Both the position numbers and the translations under genes were made by a program. A stretch of 40,235 bases of DNA from Phycisphaerales bacterium (GTDB lineage Bacteria; Planctomycetota; Phycisphaerae; Sedimentisphaerales; Anaerobacaceae). The stretch covers positions 2,811,668 through 2,851,902 of the forward strand of contig CP070806.1 in assembly GCA_020343675.1 (NCBI GenBank), given 5' to 3'. How positions within the stretch are numbered: position 1 is the first letter of the stretch; the number at the start of each line of letters is the position of its first letter. Under the pieces are notes generated by a model. The model made no database searches. It had not been told where the DNA came from and worked only from the letters and a program-made list of their open reading frames with translations. Below, in pieces: positions 8,346 through 18,545 of this stretch.

Positions 8346-9517
8346 ACGCCCTCATCCGAACAACAATCGCGTTTGCCGCTGTCATCTCAGTCACCGCGGA
8401 TTCACTACCGGGCCAAGTCCTCCCGGATGAAAGTAACCGGGAAGTTCTTGCCGCGAGGAAAGAAGCAGACCTCGCACAGAAACAAGCAGAGGTCGCACGA
8501 AAGCAGGCGGATGTTGCGAGAAGGCAGGCTTTAGTCGCAAAAGCAGCCGTCGCATCAAGCCAGCCGGCTCCTCCAGTGGTTCCGTCGCCACCCGTACCTC
8601 CCGAGCCGCCTGCAGTCACTGTTTCTGCTCCATCGATTGAATTCAGTCGCTCTTGGTCGTCGCGATCCAGCGGCGCTGGCCCCGTGCTGGTCATACCCTC
8701 TGCAGACATAAAGCCCGAAGAGATTTTCGCCATAACCGAAGATATGAACGTCATGTCGCATATCTTTGAGAAGAACCTGGACCAGGCTCGGATCGCAACA
8801 GCACGCGGCAGCTTTTTCACCTCCCGTCGTGACGCACTCGGCCTACTTCTGGGAACAGGCAGCGGCGCGATAGAGAGTATGTATCTGCAGGGTTACGGAG
8901 CGTTATTTCTGTTAAAAGTGGACTTTCCGCTTTCAGGACCGCCCCAGGTGGCGGAAGAAGAGCAAGCCCAGGAGCAAGAGGGAAGCGACCCGGTCTGGGA
9001 AGAAATGAGACGCCAAATGTACGAGCCTCAGGAGAGCACCAGACGCAAGGCAAAGGAACCGGAAGCAAAATACGACGCCGAGAAGGTAGAAAACCTCAAA
9101 ACGACCCTTGTTGGGACACTGAAACACGCCGCAAACATCCGAAGCCTCAAGCCGGACGAGTCGGTGATCCTGACCGTCACCGGCAGCGGCGAGTCAGGCG
9201 CAACTCGCCTCACGGCGCCTACCAGCCGAGCGATTTCTCTGTTCCGAGGAAACCCGGTCATCGTCCAGGAAAGAGACAACGACGGAACAGTCAAAACCAG
9301 AACTGTTCAGTCGCCTTCAACAGGTATGGCAGGGTCTTTTGCACCCACGATTCTTGTGATCCGCGCGAAGAAATCCGATATCGACGAATTCGCAAAGGGC
9401 AATCTCGATCTCGATCAATTCCGACAACGCACACAGGTACTCGCCTGCCCCTACCTAGGCGGAGGAATTGGGCGTGGAGATTCCCTCAATGCGTACATCT
9501 ACAAGGCGCACCGTTGA
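8342..9517 (+). CDS. Secreted coiled-coil protein of unknown function
   Basis: The 391-residue protein starts with a probable signal peptide (residues 1-25, ending near LPGQ). Next comes a heptad-like charged helix (about 36-72) with the tandem units KEADLAQKQAEVARKQADVAR, here described as a repeated K/R-QA-(D/E)-VA pattern, and a Pro-rich linker (78-95). A conserved-looking globular part follows (110-391), including LVIPSADIKPEEI and ESVILTVTGSG. A central acidic stretch (EEEQAQEQEG) lies near 205. I recognise no named domain. It is the third gene of the sigma operon and overlaps the second by four bases, so it may sense or execute the response controlled by the sigma factor. That role is inference. 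Confidence 0.7.
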   Translation: MNALIRTTIAFAAVISVTADSLPGQVLPDESNREVLAARKEADLAQKQAEVARKQADVARRQALVAKAAVASSQPAPPVVPSPPVPPEPPAVTVSAPSIEFSRSWSSRSSGAGPVLVIPSADIKPEEIFAITEDMNVMSHIFEKNLDQARIATARGSFFTSRRDALGLLLGTGSGAIESMYLQGYGALFLLKVDFPLSGPPQVAEEEQAQEQEGSDPVWEEMRRQMYEPQESTRRKAKEPEAKYDAEKVENLKTTLVGTLKHAANIRSLKPDESVILTVTGSGESGATRLTAPTSRAISLFRGNPVIVQERDNDGTVKTRTVQSPSTGMAGSFAPTILVIRAKKSDIDEFAKGNLDLDQFRQRTQVLACPYLGGGIGRGDSLNAYIYKAHR

Positions 9518-9584
9518 CCGCAAGCCGGATTCTCGTGTGCATACGGGCCGCACGTAGTATCACGTGCGAAGATGCTTAAGATTC

Positions 9585-9613
9585 AGGCCGAGCACACCTG
9601 GCTCGGCCTTTTT
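9585..9613 (+). terminator. Rho-independent terminator of the sigma operon
   Basis: AGGCCGAG (9585-9592) pairs perfectly with CTCGGCCT (9602-9609) around a nine-base loop, followed by T residues to 9613. A second perfect hairpin, CGCACGT/ACGTGCG at 9549-9568, precedes it without a T run. The plus-strand sigma operon and the minus-strand gyrB converge here. The T run serves the plus strand. Confidence 0.85.
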
Positions 9614-9659
9614 CGCCGAATCGTGCCAGGCAGAACGCTCACTGTACGCCAGAGGAAGC

Positions 9660-12164
<2,505 letters not shown>

Positions 12165-12252
12165 CTATCCTTAATATCGTCCTCGTCAACCGATAGACTT
12201 CTTGATTTTCCCGGGATGCCCGCTCCGGCTGGTACCGATGGCGAGTCACTCC

Positions 12253-12606
12253 TCAGACGACAACGAACTTAATCTTCGTGAGCCGAACCTTCGGACACTG
12301 CCGCTGAAGCTCTTCGAGAAGCTCCGAACTGCACAACTGAAGCTCGTACGAATGAGACGGCGAATCCACCTGTACGTCCAATTGGCCGCCAGCGATACCC
12401 GCAATTTCACAGTGCCGGGACAACGGGGCTGGCAGCAATCGGCTCCAAGCTTCGGCCACCTGGCTGAACCTGGCCTGCCGGGGCGAGATCTGCTCGTCCA
12501 CAAGCTCCCGAACGGCCTGATCCAGCCTGACGGCGCTGCTGGCCTTCCGCTTTCGCCGCCACTGAACAGCGTTGGTTAAACGTGTGTCCTCATCCATAGG
12601 GTTCAC
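12253..12606 (-). CDS. DUF721 (DciA-like) protein
   Basis: The 117-residue protein has the DUF721 pattern: a basic N-terminus, then VRELVDEQISPRQARFSQVAEAWSRLLP (given in brief as W-x-x-LLP near 61), then a beta-rich part with LDVQVDSPSHSYELQL and a C-terminal Leu-rich helix. DUF721 proteins include DciA, which helps load the replicative helicase where DnaC/DnaI are absent. Its place between dnaN and gyrB is typical for this family. The start is GTG 12606; an ATG at 12597 is equally possible because neither has a clear ribosome site. Function as a helicase operator is inferred from the family and context. Confidence 0.82.
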   Translation of the reverse strand: MNPMDEDTRLTNAVQWRRKRKASSAVRLDQAVRELVDEQISPRQARFSQVAEAWSRLLPAPLSRHCEIAGIAGGQLDVQVDSPSHSYELQLCSSELLEELQRQCPKVRLTKIKFVVV

Positions 12607-12642
12607 GGATCGATTCGTCCGTCGGCATCCGGCCGATAGGAG

Positions 12643-13746
12643 CTATCCCAAGTTGATGGGCATCAGGACGTAGAGAAAACTCGTCCCGCTCTTGATCAGG
12701 CCCGGCCGGTCCGCCTGGCCCAGTTCCAATTCAAACTCCGGCGTCTTGATCACCCGCAATACATCGACCAGGAATTGCGGGTTAAAGCCAACTTCAATCG
12801 GCTCGCCTTTGTAACTGATCGGCATATCGACCTGCGCATCGCCGGTTTCCGGGGCCCGGCCGGAAAAGACGATCTTTTCGGCCTGCACCGACAGCTTGAT
12901 CCCCCGCGATTCCTCGCTGGTCAGCAGCGATGCCCGGCGAACCGCACTGAGCGTCCCCTCGGTCGGCAGCGTCAGCTTCTTGTCGTAATCGGTCGGGATA
13001 ATGTCCTCGTATTTCGGGAAGTTGCCCTCGACCAGATTCGAGCTGATCACAACATTGGCACAGCTTAGAAGAATCTGATTATCGACGAGCTTGATCGCTA
13101 CGGCGTCTTTCTCGCTGGCGCCGATTTTGTCCAGCAGGCTCATGGCCTTGGCCGGCACGATCAGATTCGCCGGCGCTTCGCCCTTCGGCGCTGCCGACAA
13201 GCTGACCCTGCGGCGCGCCAGCCTTCGGCCATCCGTGGCGACCAGCATGAGCTTCTTGTCCTTGATCTCCCAGAGCACGCCGTTAATGGCGTATCGGCTG
13301 CTTTCCTTGGCCGTGGCAAACAGGCACTGCTCGATGCCTTCCTGCAGGTTCGAGAGGCCAATCTTTATCTCGCCGGCACCCTCAAAGTCCGGGACTATCG
13401 GATACTGGCCCGGCTCGTGGCCGTAGATGGTAAAATGGCTGTCTGCCCCCTTGATCTCGCACGTGCCCTTGGCGGCCTCAAGCAGCAGCACCTCATCGAC
13501 GCTCTCGCGGACTATTGCGGCCAAACGGTCCGCCGGGACGATGACCTCGCCTTCCTTATCGACCTGCACCTCGGAAACCAGGTAGCTGATGCCGACCTCC
13601 AGGTCCGTCGCGCACATCCGGACTTCCTTCTTGTTCGCAGTGATTTGCACGCAGCGCAGGATGGGTTTCGGGGTCCGGCTCGGCACCACCGACGTCAGCA
13701 AACCTAAGGCCTCGGCCAGCGCTGAACGGTTGAAATTTGCCTTCAT
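12643..13746 (-). CDS. dnaN: DNA polymerase III subunit beta (sliding clamp)
   Basis: The beta clamp encircles DNA and tethers polymerase III. ATG 13746 is chosen because AGAGG lies seven bases upstream and the product starts MKANFNRSALAEAL as clamps do; the longer frame to 13797 adds only an unlikely leader. The 367-residue length matches the family. Signature stretches include SRTPKPILRCVQI in domain 1, YAINGVLWEIKDKKLMLVATDGRRLA in domain 2 (only the TDGRRLA core is decisive) and the C-terminal FLYVLMPINLG, the family's (V/L)-MP-(M/I) end. It is the first gene of the dnaN-DUF721-gyrB cluster, 36 bases before DUF721. No dnaA or recF gene is adjacent. Confidence 0.97.
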   Translation of the reverse strand: MKANFNRSALAEALGLLTSVVPSRTPKPILRCVQITANKKEVRMCATDLEVGISYLVSEVQVDKEGEVIVPADRLAAIVRESVDEVLLLEAAKGTCEIKGADSHFTIYGHEPGQYPIVPDFEGAGEIKIGLSNLQEGIEQCLFATAKESSRYAINGVLWEIKDKKLMLVATDGRRLARRRVSLSAAPKGEAPANLIVPAKAMSLLDKIGASEKDAVAIKLVDNQILLSCANVVISSNLVEGNFPKYEDIIPTDYDKKLTLPTEGTLSAVRRASLLTSEESRGIKLSVQAEKIVFSGRAPETGDAQVDMPISYKGEPIEVGFNPQFLVDVLRVIKTPEFELELGQADRPGLIKSGTSFLYVLMPINLG

Positions 13747-13816
13747 AATAAACCTCTGTGTTAAACAGCCAAAAGGGTCAGAATATCCGACTTCCACGCC
13801 AGGGAATTAGCACTTG

Positions 13817-13845
13817 AATTTACACCAAAACCGACGCCCTAACAA
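13817..13845 (-). promoter_or_regulatory. Candidate sigma-70 promoter for dnaN
   Basis: On the minus strand TTGTTA (13845-13840) and TAAATT (13822-13817) are separated by 17 bases, about 70 bases upstream of the dnaN start. Both hexamers match consensus at four of six positions or nearly so. It is a reasonable but unproven promoter for the replication cluster. Confidence 0.35.
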
Positions 13846-13974
13846 GCTTTATTTCGCAAAAAAGCATACCCGAGAATGCAATGTGAGGCTCGTCGGACTG
13901 GTCCAAGAGCCACCCAGGATCTAACGCTATGTGCCACCAAAAGATACGCCAATAATGGCCACACTTAACAGCGT

Positions 13975-14110
13975 TTGACACGAACGCCGAAGAAGACGAT
14001 CGGCCATTTCGATCGAAGTCCCCCCTGGGACGAAGTGGAGAAATCCAATTCAGCAAACTCCTCGACTCCACCTTCGGCTCCGCTCGGAATAACCCAGAAG
14101 ATAAACTCAG
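13975..14110. repeat. Probable dispersed non-coding repeat block
   Basis: The block contains the palindrome TTCGATCGAA near 14009, and partly inverted versions of the same words: ACTTCG/CGAAGT on both sides and CTTCGGCTCCGCTCGGAA near 14075. Its style (palindromic GGACTTCGATCGAAAT followed by a GAGAAATC-type word) is like intergenic repeats that give spurious short peptides in many metagenomic genomes. A single copy is visible in this window, so repeat status rests on resemblance. Confidence 0.35.
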
Positions 14111-14293
14111 ATATGGATTGCATGCGAAGACCATGTGAAGACGTCGCCAAAACTCTTGGTGTCTTTGTTTCACCTCACAGAAGCAACGTAAACGACGAGA
14201 TCCGATTCTTTCAGTATTCTTCTGAACTCTGGCTATCGGCTTGTGATTCGCTTATGAGGGCTGCGAGCGAATTGTCAGACATAATGATAGGAC

Positions 14294-14309
14294 TTGTCAG
14301 TTCTGACAA
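14294..14309. promoter_or_regulatory. 16-bp perfect palindrome, operator-like
   Basis: TTGTCAG (14294-14300) and CTGACAA (14303-14309) flank a two-base centre, giving a dyad of the kind bound by dimeric repressors. It is about 350 bases upstream of the DUF6398 gene. No regulator gene lies next to it. Confidence 0.25.
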
Positions 14310-14478
14310 ACAGGCGCAGGAGAAGCCCAAATGTGCCTCCTTCGAATTCGCGCTTGAGGTGCAAGAAGACAGACTCGGATTTTCCAAAGAAGGAACTCAA
14401 ACCAGATGAATACAGATTTATCTCTTTTGGGAATTGACCTTTGAATAAATGAATGCTAACCCTCACAGGATTTTGGAC

Positions 14479-14553
14479 ATGTATTACTTGCCATTTCAGG
14501 TGATCTTAGGTTATGTTCTTCTGGGTGCGTTGGTGACGCGGTTTGTGGTGTAG
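14479..14553 (+). CDS. Possible 24-residue membrane peptide
   Basis: ATG 14479 opens a short frame coding MYYLPFQVILGYVLLGALV and a few more residues, ending in RFVV. It is a single hydrophobic segment of membrane-spanning length with an Arg near the end. AGGA lies about ten bases upstream and a GC-rich hairpin (14557-14572) follows four bases after the stop. It could be a real small membrane protein or the decayed end of a longer gene. Nothing identifies a function. Confidence 0.3.
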   Translation: MYYLPFQVILGYVLLGALVTRFVV

Positions 14554-14556
14554 TTT

Positions 14557-14572
14557 CCGGCCGGCGGGCCGG
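14557..14572 (+). other. GC-rich hairpin after the small ORF
   Basis: CCGGCC (14557-14562) and GGCCGG (14567-14572) pair around a four-base loop. There is only a short TTTT about nine bases later, so it is a weak terminator at best. Confidence 0.35.
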
Positions 14573-14586
14573 CAGGGAAGTTTTCT

Positions 14587-14620
14587 GATTGACTATTTAC
14601 GATTTGCCATTGACTATTGA
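14587..14620 (+). repeat. ATTGACTATT-type short repeat, copy 1
   Basis: Two copies of the word ATTGACTATT lie here (one starts at 14588, the other near 14610), joined by TACGATTTGCC. The same word recurs at 22011-22034 and inverted at 22086-22097. This is AT-rich intergenic sequence before the DUF6398 gene. Confidence 0.5.
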
Positions 14621-14654
14621 GATGTAGTTAGGGACTTGGCAGGGAGGTTTAGAG

Positions 14655-15335
14655 ATGGGCAGAAAAAAGCTGGCCGAGTCAAAAAGAAATCGGGAGCAAT
14701 GTGAGCCGAAGAGACATCCTGATCGAGCTTACAGCGCGTTTGATGAGATTCTTGAGCTTGTCAGTAGTTTCTGCCATGAATACTTAACGGAAGACTACCG
14801 CGAATTATGCGAGGACCTGACCTGGGCCGCTTATGAAGAGGCTCTGCCGCTGGAGAAGGGCAAGCCGGCCGGCTGGGCCAGCGGGATCGTTTACGCTCTC
14901 GGCAGGGTCAATTTCCTGCAGGATCCTAATCAATCCCCGCACATGAGTTCCGCACAAATCGCAGAGGGATTTGGCATCTCACAAGCAACGATGATGGCCA
15001 AGGCAAGAATCATCCGCGACGAGCTTGACCTGATGCCGCTGCACCCCGAGTGGTGCATCCCCGCGATGCTCGAAGATAATCCGCTGGTCTGGATATTGGA
15101 TGTTGACGGCGTGCCCATGGACATTCGCGGCGCCCCGCGCGGGGCCCAGGAGGAGGCGTACCGGCTGGGACTGATTCCCTATATCCCGGCCGACCGACAA
15201 GAACCCGAACCGCCGCCGCAGACGCAGGGAAAAATCATCCAGTTTCCCGCTGGACAAAACAGCACGCCCGCGCCAGAATCTGCTCGCGAGCCGGAAGATG
15301 ATGAGCCGACGCTTTTTGAAGGACCCGGGCAATAG
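14655..15335 (+). CDS. DUF6398 domain protein
   Basis: The 226-residue protein starts at ATG 14655 with GGGAGG upstream. Residues 30-190 match what I know of DUF6398: an acidic helical start (SFCHEYLTEDYRELCEDL), AAGWASGIVYALGRVNFL-like core (here KPAGWASGIVYALGRVNF), a helix-turn-helix-like segment (SSAQIAEGFGISQATMMAKA) and the closing EAYRLGLIPYIP. The helix-turn-helix suggests DNA contact but no function has been shown that I know of. The C-terminal tail is Pro/Glu-rich and looks disordered. It lies three bases before the YqaA-like gene, so the two are probably cotranscribed. Confidence 0.75.
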   Translation: MGRKKLAESKRNREQCEPKRHPDRAYSAFDEILELVSSFCHEYLTEDYRELCEDLTWAAYEEALPLEKGKPAGWASGIVYALGRVNFLQDPNQSPHMSSAQIAEGFGISQATMMAKARIIRDELDLMPLHPEWCIPAMLEDNPLVWILDVDGVPMDIRGAPRGAQEEAYRLGLIPYIPADRQEPEPPPQTQGKIIQFPAGQNSTPAPESAREPEDDEPTLFEGPGQ

Positions 15336-15338
15336 GAA

Positions 15339-16028
15339 ATGTCCGACACCGAAATGGTGAATGTTGAATCGAGCGACGAGGCGCGAGCAACCCGTGCCCA
15401 AGGTACCGGCGACCAGAAGGTTGCCTGGTGGCACTGGCACAGGCGCTTGTACGACTGGGTGATTCACTTCGCCCATACCAGGCACGGTGCGACGGCTCTA
15501 TTTATCCTGAGTTTTGCCGAATCCAGTTTTTTCCCCGTCCCGCCGGATGTTCTGCTCGGGCCGCTGGCGCTAGGGGCGCCGAAAAAATGGTTGCGGTTCG
15601 CGCTGGCCTGCTCCATTGCATCGGTACTCGGCGGGATTCTCGGTTTTTGTATCGGCATGTTCCTGTGGGAGGCGATAGGGCAGTGGGTCTTCGCACACCT
15701 CGGCGCGGTCGGCCTAACGGAGGCCAACTTCGCCAAGTTCCAAAGCTGGTACGACCGGTACGACTTCTGGATCGTCTTCACCTGCGGCTTCACGCCTTTG
15801 CCTTACAAGGTCTGTACCATATCCGCAGGCGTGGCGAAAATCAGCTTCGTCGGATTCCTTATCGCCTCGACGATCAGCCGGTCCGCGCGGTTCTTCATCG
15901 TGGCGGGACTGATGGGCTGGAAGGGCGAGAGAATAAGGCCCTTTGTCGAGAAATATTTCAACTGGCTCTCTCTTGCTTTTGCAGCCCTGTTGATCGGCGG
16001 GTTCCTCGTGATAAAATGGCTGCATTAG
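15339..16028 (+). CDS. YqaA/DedA-type (SNARE-associated) inner-membrane protein
   Basis: The 229-residue protein has four to five hydrophobic segments between residues 50 and 229. It carries the family's FAESSFFPVPPDVLLGPLAL segment in the first re-entrant loop region and FTPLPYKVCTISAGVA later, both characteristic of YqaA-type DedA proteins. DedA relatives take part in membrane lipid transport and membrane-potential homeostasis, but the YqaA branch is poorly characterised. ATG 15339 has AGGA only two bases before it; the in-frame ATG at 15354 is an alternative. It forms a run with DUF6398 and AMMECR1 genes. Confidence 0.85.
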   Translation: MSDTEMVNVESSDEARATRAQGTGDQKVAWWHWHRRLYDWVIHFAHTRHGATALFILSFAESSFFPVPPDVLLGPLALGAPKKWLRFALACSIASVLGGILGFCIGMFLWEAIGQWVFAHLGAVGLTEANFAKFQSWYDRYDFWIVFTCGFTPLPYKVCTISAGVAKISFVGFLIASTISRSARFFIVAGLMGWKGERIRPFVEKYFNWLSLAFAALLIGGFLVIKWLH

Positions 16029-16056
16029 CCCGGCAGACAAACGGTGGATTGAAATC

Positions 16057-16617
16057 ATGAACGATCAGCAGAAAAACACATTGCTAAAGGTCGCGCGCGA
16101 TACCGTCGAGGCGGTCGTCAGACAGAAGGCACCTCCAAAAGCGCAGTCGGACGACCCTGAGTTGAACGCTCCGTGCGGGTGCTTCGTGACATTGAAGAAC
16201 CGGGGCCGGCTGCGCGGCTGCATCGGTCAATTCACTTCCGAGAGCCCCCTAATTGAGTTGACTGCCGAGATGGCCAAGGCCTCCGCAACGGGGGACCCGC
16301 GTTTCTTCGGCGACCCGATCACAATCCGCGAATTAGAGAAACTCGATGTCGAAATCTCGGTCCTTTCAGCCTTGCAGAGGACGGATGACGCCCTGAGCCT
16401 GCGACTCGGTACCGACGGGATCTACATCAAAAGGGGGCGGGCGTCGGGCTGCTTCCTGCCCCAGGTGGCCACCGAGACCGGCTGGGACAAAGAGGAATTT
16501 CTTTCGTACTGCTGCGCGCATAAAGCGGGCCTCGCTCCCGACGCATGGAAAGAACCGGAGACGGAAGTCTATCTCTTTACCGCCGATGCTTTCGGAGCAG
16601 ACTTCAAAGACATATAG
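16057..16617 (+). CDS. AMMECR1 domain protein (AmmeMemoRadiSam system protein A type)
   Basis: The 186-residue protein is a single AMMECR1 domain. The hallmark is GRLRGCIGQF at about residues 50-59, with PCGCFVTLKN before it, DPRFFGDPITIRELEKLDVEISVLS in the middle (core LDVEISVL) and GCFLPQVATETGWDKEEFL near the end. In many bacteria it is encoded with a MEMO protein and a radical SAM enzyme; neither is present here. The molecular function is not established. It lies 28 bases after the YqaA-like gene on the same strand. Confidence 0.9.
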   Translation: MNDQQKNTLLKVARDTVEAVVRQKAPPKAQSDDPELNAPCGCFVTLKNRGRLRGCIGQFTSESPLIELTAEMAKASATGDPRFFGDPITIRELEKLDVEISVLSALQRTDDALSLRLGTDGIYIKRGRASGCFLPQVATETGWDKEEFLSYCCAHKAGLAPDAWKEPETEVYLFTADAFGADFKDI

Positions 16618-16701
16618 CTTTCAGCAACTCAAGCCAGCCCTGCCAGTTCCGAAGGGCAGATTCGTACCTTCGCGGCCGATCTGAAATTCCCAAATAGACT
16701 G

Positions 16702-16730
16702 TTGACGCGATAGCACGAATCTGGTAAGTT
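16702..16730 (+). promoter_or_regulatory. Candidate promoter for the Ni/Co-type transporter gene
   Basis: TTGACG (16702-16707) and TAAGTT (16725-16730) are spaced by 17 bases and end 43 bases before the start codon. The -35 matches five of six consensus bases; the -10 is weak. Confidence 0.35.
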
Positions 16731-16773
16731 TATGCGCCCCTGTGGTCTTTGGGGTCTTTTTGGAGATTCTGAC

Positions 16774-17484
16774 ATGGACGCAACGTTGGGCGCGTTGACT
16801 GTAACGGCTGCTTCGCTTGGCTTCATACATACCATCATGGGGCCGGACCACTATCTGCCGTTTGTTATGATCTCGTGGGCCAGGCGATGGTCGGCGGTCA
16901 GAACGGCCGTGATAACCGTCTTATGCGGACTCGGGCACATCGCAAGCTCGGTGGTGCTGGGCTTGATCGGCGTGTGGCTCGGGCTGGTGCTCAAGAGGCT
17001 AACGATTGTCGAGTCATTTCGCGGAGCCATCGCGGCGTGGTTACTGATCGCGTTCGGACTTGTGTATTTCGTATGGGGCCTTCGTCGGGCCTACCGGAAC
17101 CAGCTGCACGAGCACAGGCATTTACACGACCGTGACTTGCACCACTCACACGAGCACAGGCACGACCAGGAACACGCTCACGTTCATAATGGACGCAGCC
17201 GGGCGAGCATCGCCCCCTGGGCGCTGTTTGTGGTCTTCGTTTTCGGGCCCTGTGAGGTCCTGATTCCGATGCTGATGTACCCTGCCGCCACGAGCGGCTG
17301 GTTCAGTGTTGCAGTAGTGACGGCTGTATTCGGAGCGGTGACCATCGCAACGATGGTCGGGGTGGTCCTTCTTATGCGGACGGGAGTCAATTTCGTGAGG
17401 CTCAGCAGCATCGAGCGGTTCGCCCACGCGATAGCTGGCGCGACAATATGCCTGTGCGGGCTGGCCATACAATTCGGACTTTGA
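16774..17484 (+). CDS. Nickel/cobalt transporter-like membrane protein with His-rich loop
   Basis: ATG 16774 is chosen because GGAG lies eight bases upstream and the first membrane helix follows naturally; the frame is open back to 16732. The 236-residue protein has about six membrane segments and a loop at about 115-150 with some twelve His residues alternating with Glu, Asp and Arg (HEHRHLHDRDLHH). It has the SLGFIHTIMGPDH motif in helix 1 (HxxxxDH-like metal site) found in the NicO/RcnA and UreH-like group. Export or uptake of Ni2+ or Co2+ is the likely role, but direction and metal cannot be decided. No urease or hydrogenase genes are nearby. Confidence 0.75.
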   Translation: MDATLGALTVTAASLGFIHTIMGPDHYLPFVMISWARRWSAVRTAVITVLCGLGHIASSVVLGLIGVWLGLVLKRLTIVESFRGAIAAWLLIAFGLVYFVWGLRRAYRNQLHEHRHLHDRDLHHSHEHRHDQEHAHVHNGRSRASIAPWALFVVFVFGPCEVLIPMLMYPAATSGWFSVAVVTAVFGAVTIATMVGVVLLMRTGVNFVRLSSIERFAHAIAGATICLCGLAIQFGL

Positions 17485-17624
17485 GGGAAAATCGCAAGAC
17501 CAATCAGCGTTCAAGCCAACGGGCGCAGCCGGGCCGCTGCCAAAAAGATCAAGTAATGCTTCAACTTCATCGCCGGATATGCTAAGATTTCCCCGCTTGT
17601 TGGTACGAGCAAAAGGAGAACCAC

Positions 17625-18533
17625 ATGAAGGAAGAAATGATGACCGAAACAGTTCTGGAAACAAACATCGGCACCAGGCCCCCGAGCCGGGGGAAGGTTC
17701 GTGATATCTACGACCTGGGCGACAAGCTGCTCATCGTCGCAACCGACAGAATAAGCGCGTTCGACGTCGTGATGGCCAACGGCATCCCCTGCAAGGGAAT
17801 TGTGTTGACGCGGATCTCGCGTTTCTGGTTCGATTTTCTCAGTTCAAGTGTCGAGCACCACTTGATAAGCGACGATGTGGCAAGTTTCCCGGAGCCGTTT
17901 TGCAGCCACGCCGAGCAGTTGGCCGGCCGGAGCATGCTGGTCAAGAAGGTCGATGTGCTCCCGGTCGAATGCGTCATACGCGGATACCTGGCCGGCTCCG
18001 GCTGGAAGGAGTACACGCAGAGCGGAACGGTTTGCGGGCAGAAGCTGCCGCGCGGGCTGCGACAATGCGAGAAGCTACCGGAGCTGATATTTACCCCGGC
18101 GACCAAGGCCGAGATGGGAGCGCATGACGAGAACATCAGCTTCGAGCGATGCGTGGACATCATCGGGGAGCAGACGGCTCAGTACGTCCGCGACAAGAGC
18201 ACCGAAATATTCCGCAAAGCCAGCGAATACGCCGAGAGCCGGGGCATCATCCTGGCCGACACCAAGTTCGAGTGGGGTCGTGTTGACGGTAAGATCATTC
18301 TCATCGACGAAGTCCTCACGCCGGACTCTTCCAGGTTCTGGCCCGCCGACAAATACGAGGCCGGCAGGGACCAGGAGAGTTTCGACAAGCAGTTTGTCCG
18401 CAATTACCTCGAGAGCATCAATTTCAACAAATCGGGGCCCGGCGTCGAGCTGCCCGAGGATATCCGGGCGAAGACTTCCGAAAAATACATCGAGGCCTAC
18501 GAGTGCCTGACGGGCAGGAAATTCGAGGCGTGA
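17625..18533 (+). CDS. purC: Phosphoribosylaminoimidazole-succinocarboxamide synthase (SAICAR synthetase)
   Basis: This enzyme joins CAIR and aspartate with ATP in purine synthesis. ATG 17625 follows a strong AAAAGGAG site. The 302-residue protein shows GKVRDIYDLGDKLLIVATDRISAFD at 22-46 (key part ATDRISAFD), ECVIRGYLAGSGWKEY near 105, IILADTKFEWG near 205 and IDEVLTPDSSRFWP near 222, which together form the ATP and substrate sites. The length is that of the approximately 300-residue type. It is the only purine gene in the window and is followed 12 bases later by an MFS transporter gene. Confidence 0.97.
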   Translation: MKEEMMTETVLETNIGTRPPSRGKVRDIYDLGDKLLIVATDRISAFDVVMANGIPCKGIVLTRISRFWFDFLSSSVEHHLISDDVASFPEPFCSHAEQLAGRSMLVKKVDVLPVECVIRGYLAGSGWKEYTQSGTVCGQKLPRGLRQCEKLPELIFTPATKAEMGAHDENISFERCVDIIGEQTAQYVRDKSTEIFRKASEYAESRGIILADTKFEWGRVDGKIILIDEVLTPDSSRFWPADKYEAGRDQESFDKQFVRNYLESINFNKSGPGVELPEDIRAKTSEKYIEAYECLTGRKFEA

Positions 18534-18545
18534 ATGTGGTGACAC

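Larger units (their letters stand above)
13747..14654. other. Intergenic region without a convincing gene; repeat-like and palindromic elements
   Basis: Frames of 117-144 codons exist on both strands (13820-14173 minus, 13975-14409 plus) but none has a recognisable domain, a good ribosome site or clear codon structure. The plus frame starts at a TTG inside repeat-like sequence. The region holds the repeat-like block at 13975-14110, a palindrome at 14294-14309, a 24-codon membrane ORF at 14479, a GC hairpin at 14557-14572 and a TTGACTATT-type repeat at 14587-14620. No DnaA boxes of the TTATCCACA type were found, so there is no evidence for the origin here despite dnaN nearby. Confidence 0.6.

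Noticed and set aside
13820..14173. Minus-strand frame of 117 codons upstream of dnaN
   Set aside because: It passes through the repeat-like block, has no domain or ribosome site and overlaps the candidate dnaN promoter.
13747..14654. Possible replication origin next to dnaN
   Set aside because: No TTATCCACA-type DnaA boxes or strong AT-rich repeat array were found, and dnaA is not adjacent.
17485..17624. A purine riboswitch upstream of purC
   Set aside because: The leader is short and no conserved purine-aptamer core was seen; only a GCAGC/GCTGC hairpin without T run is present.
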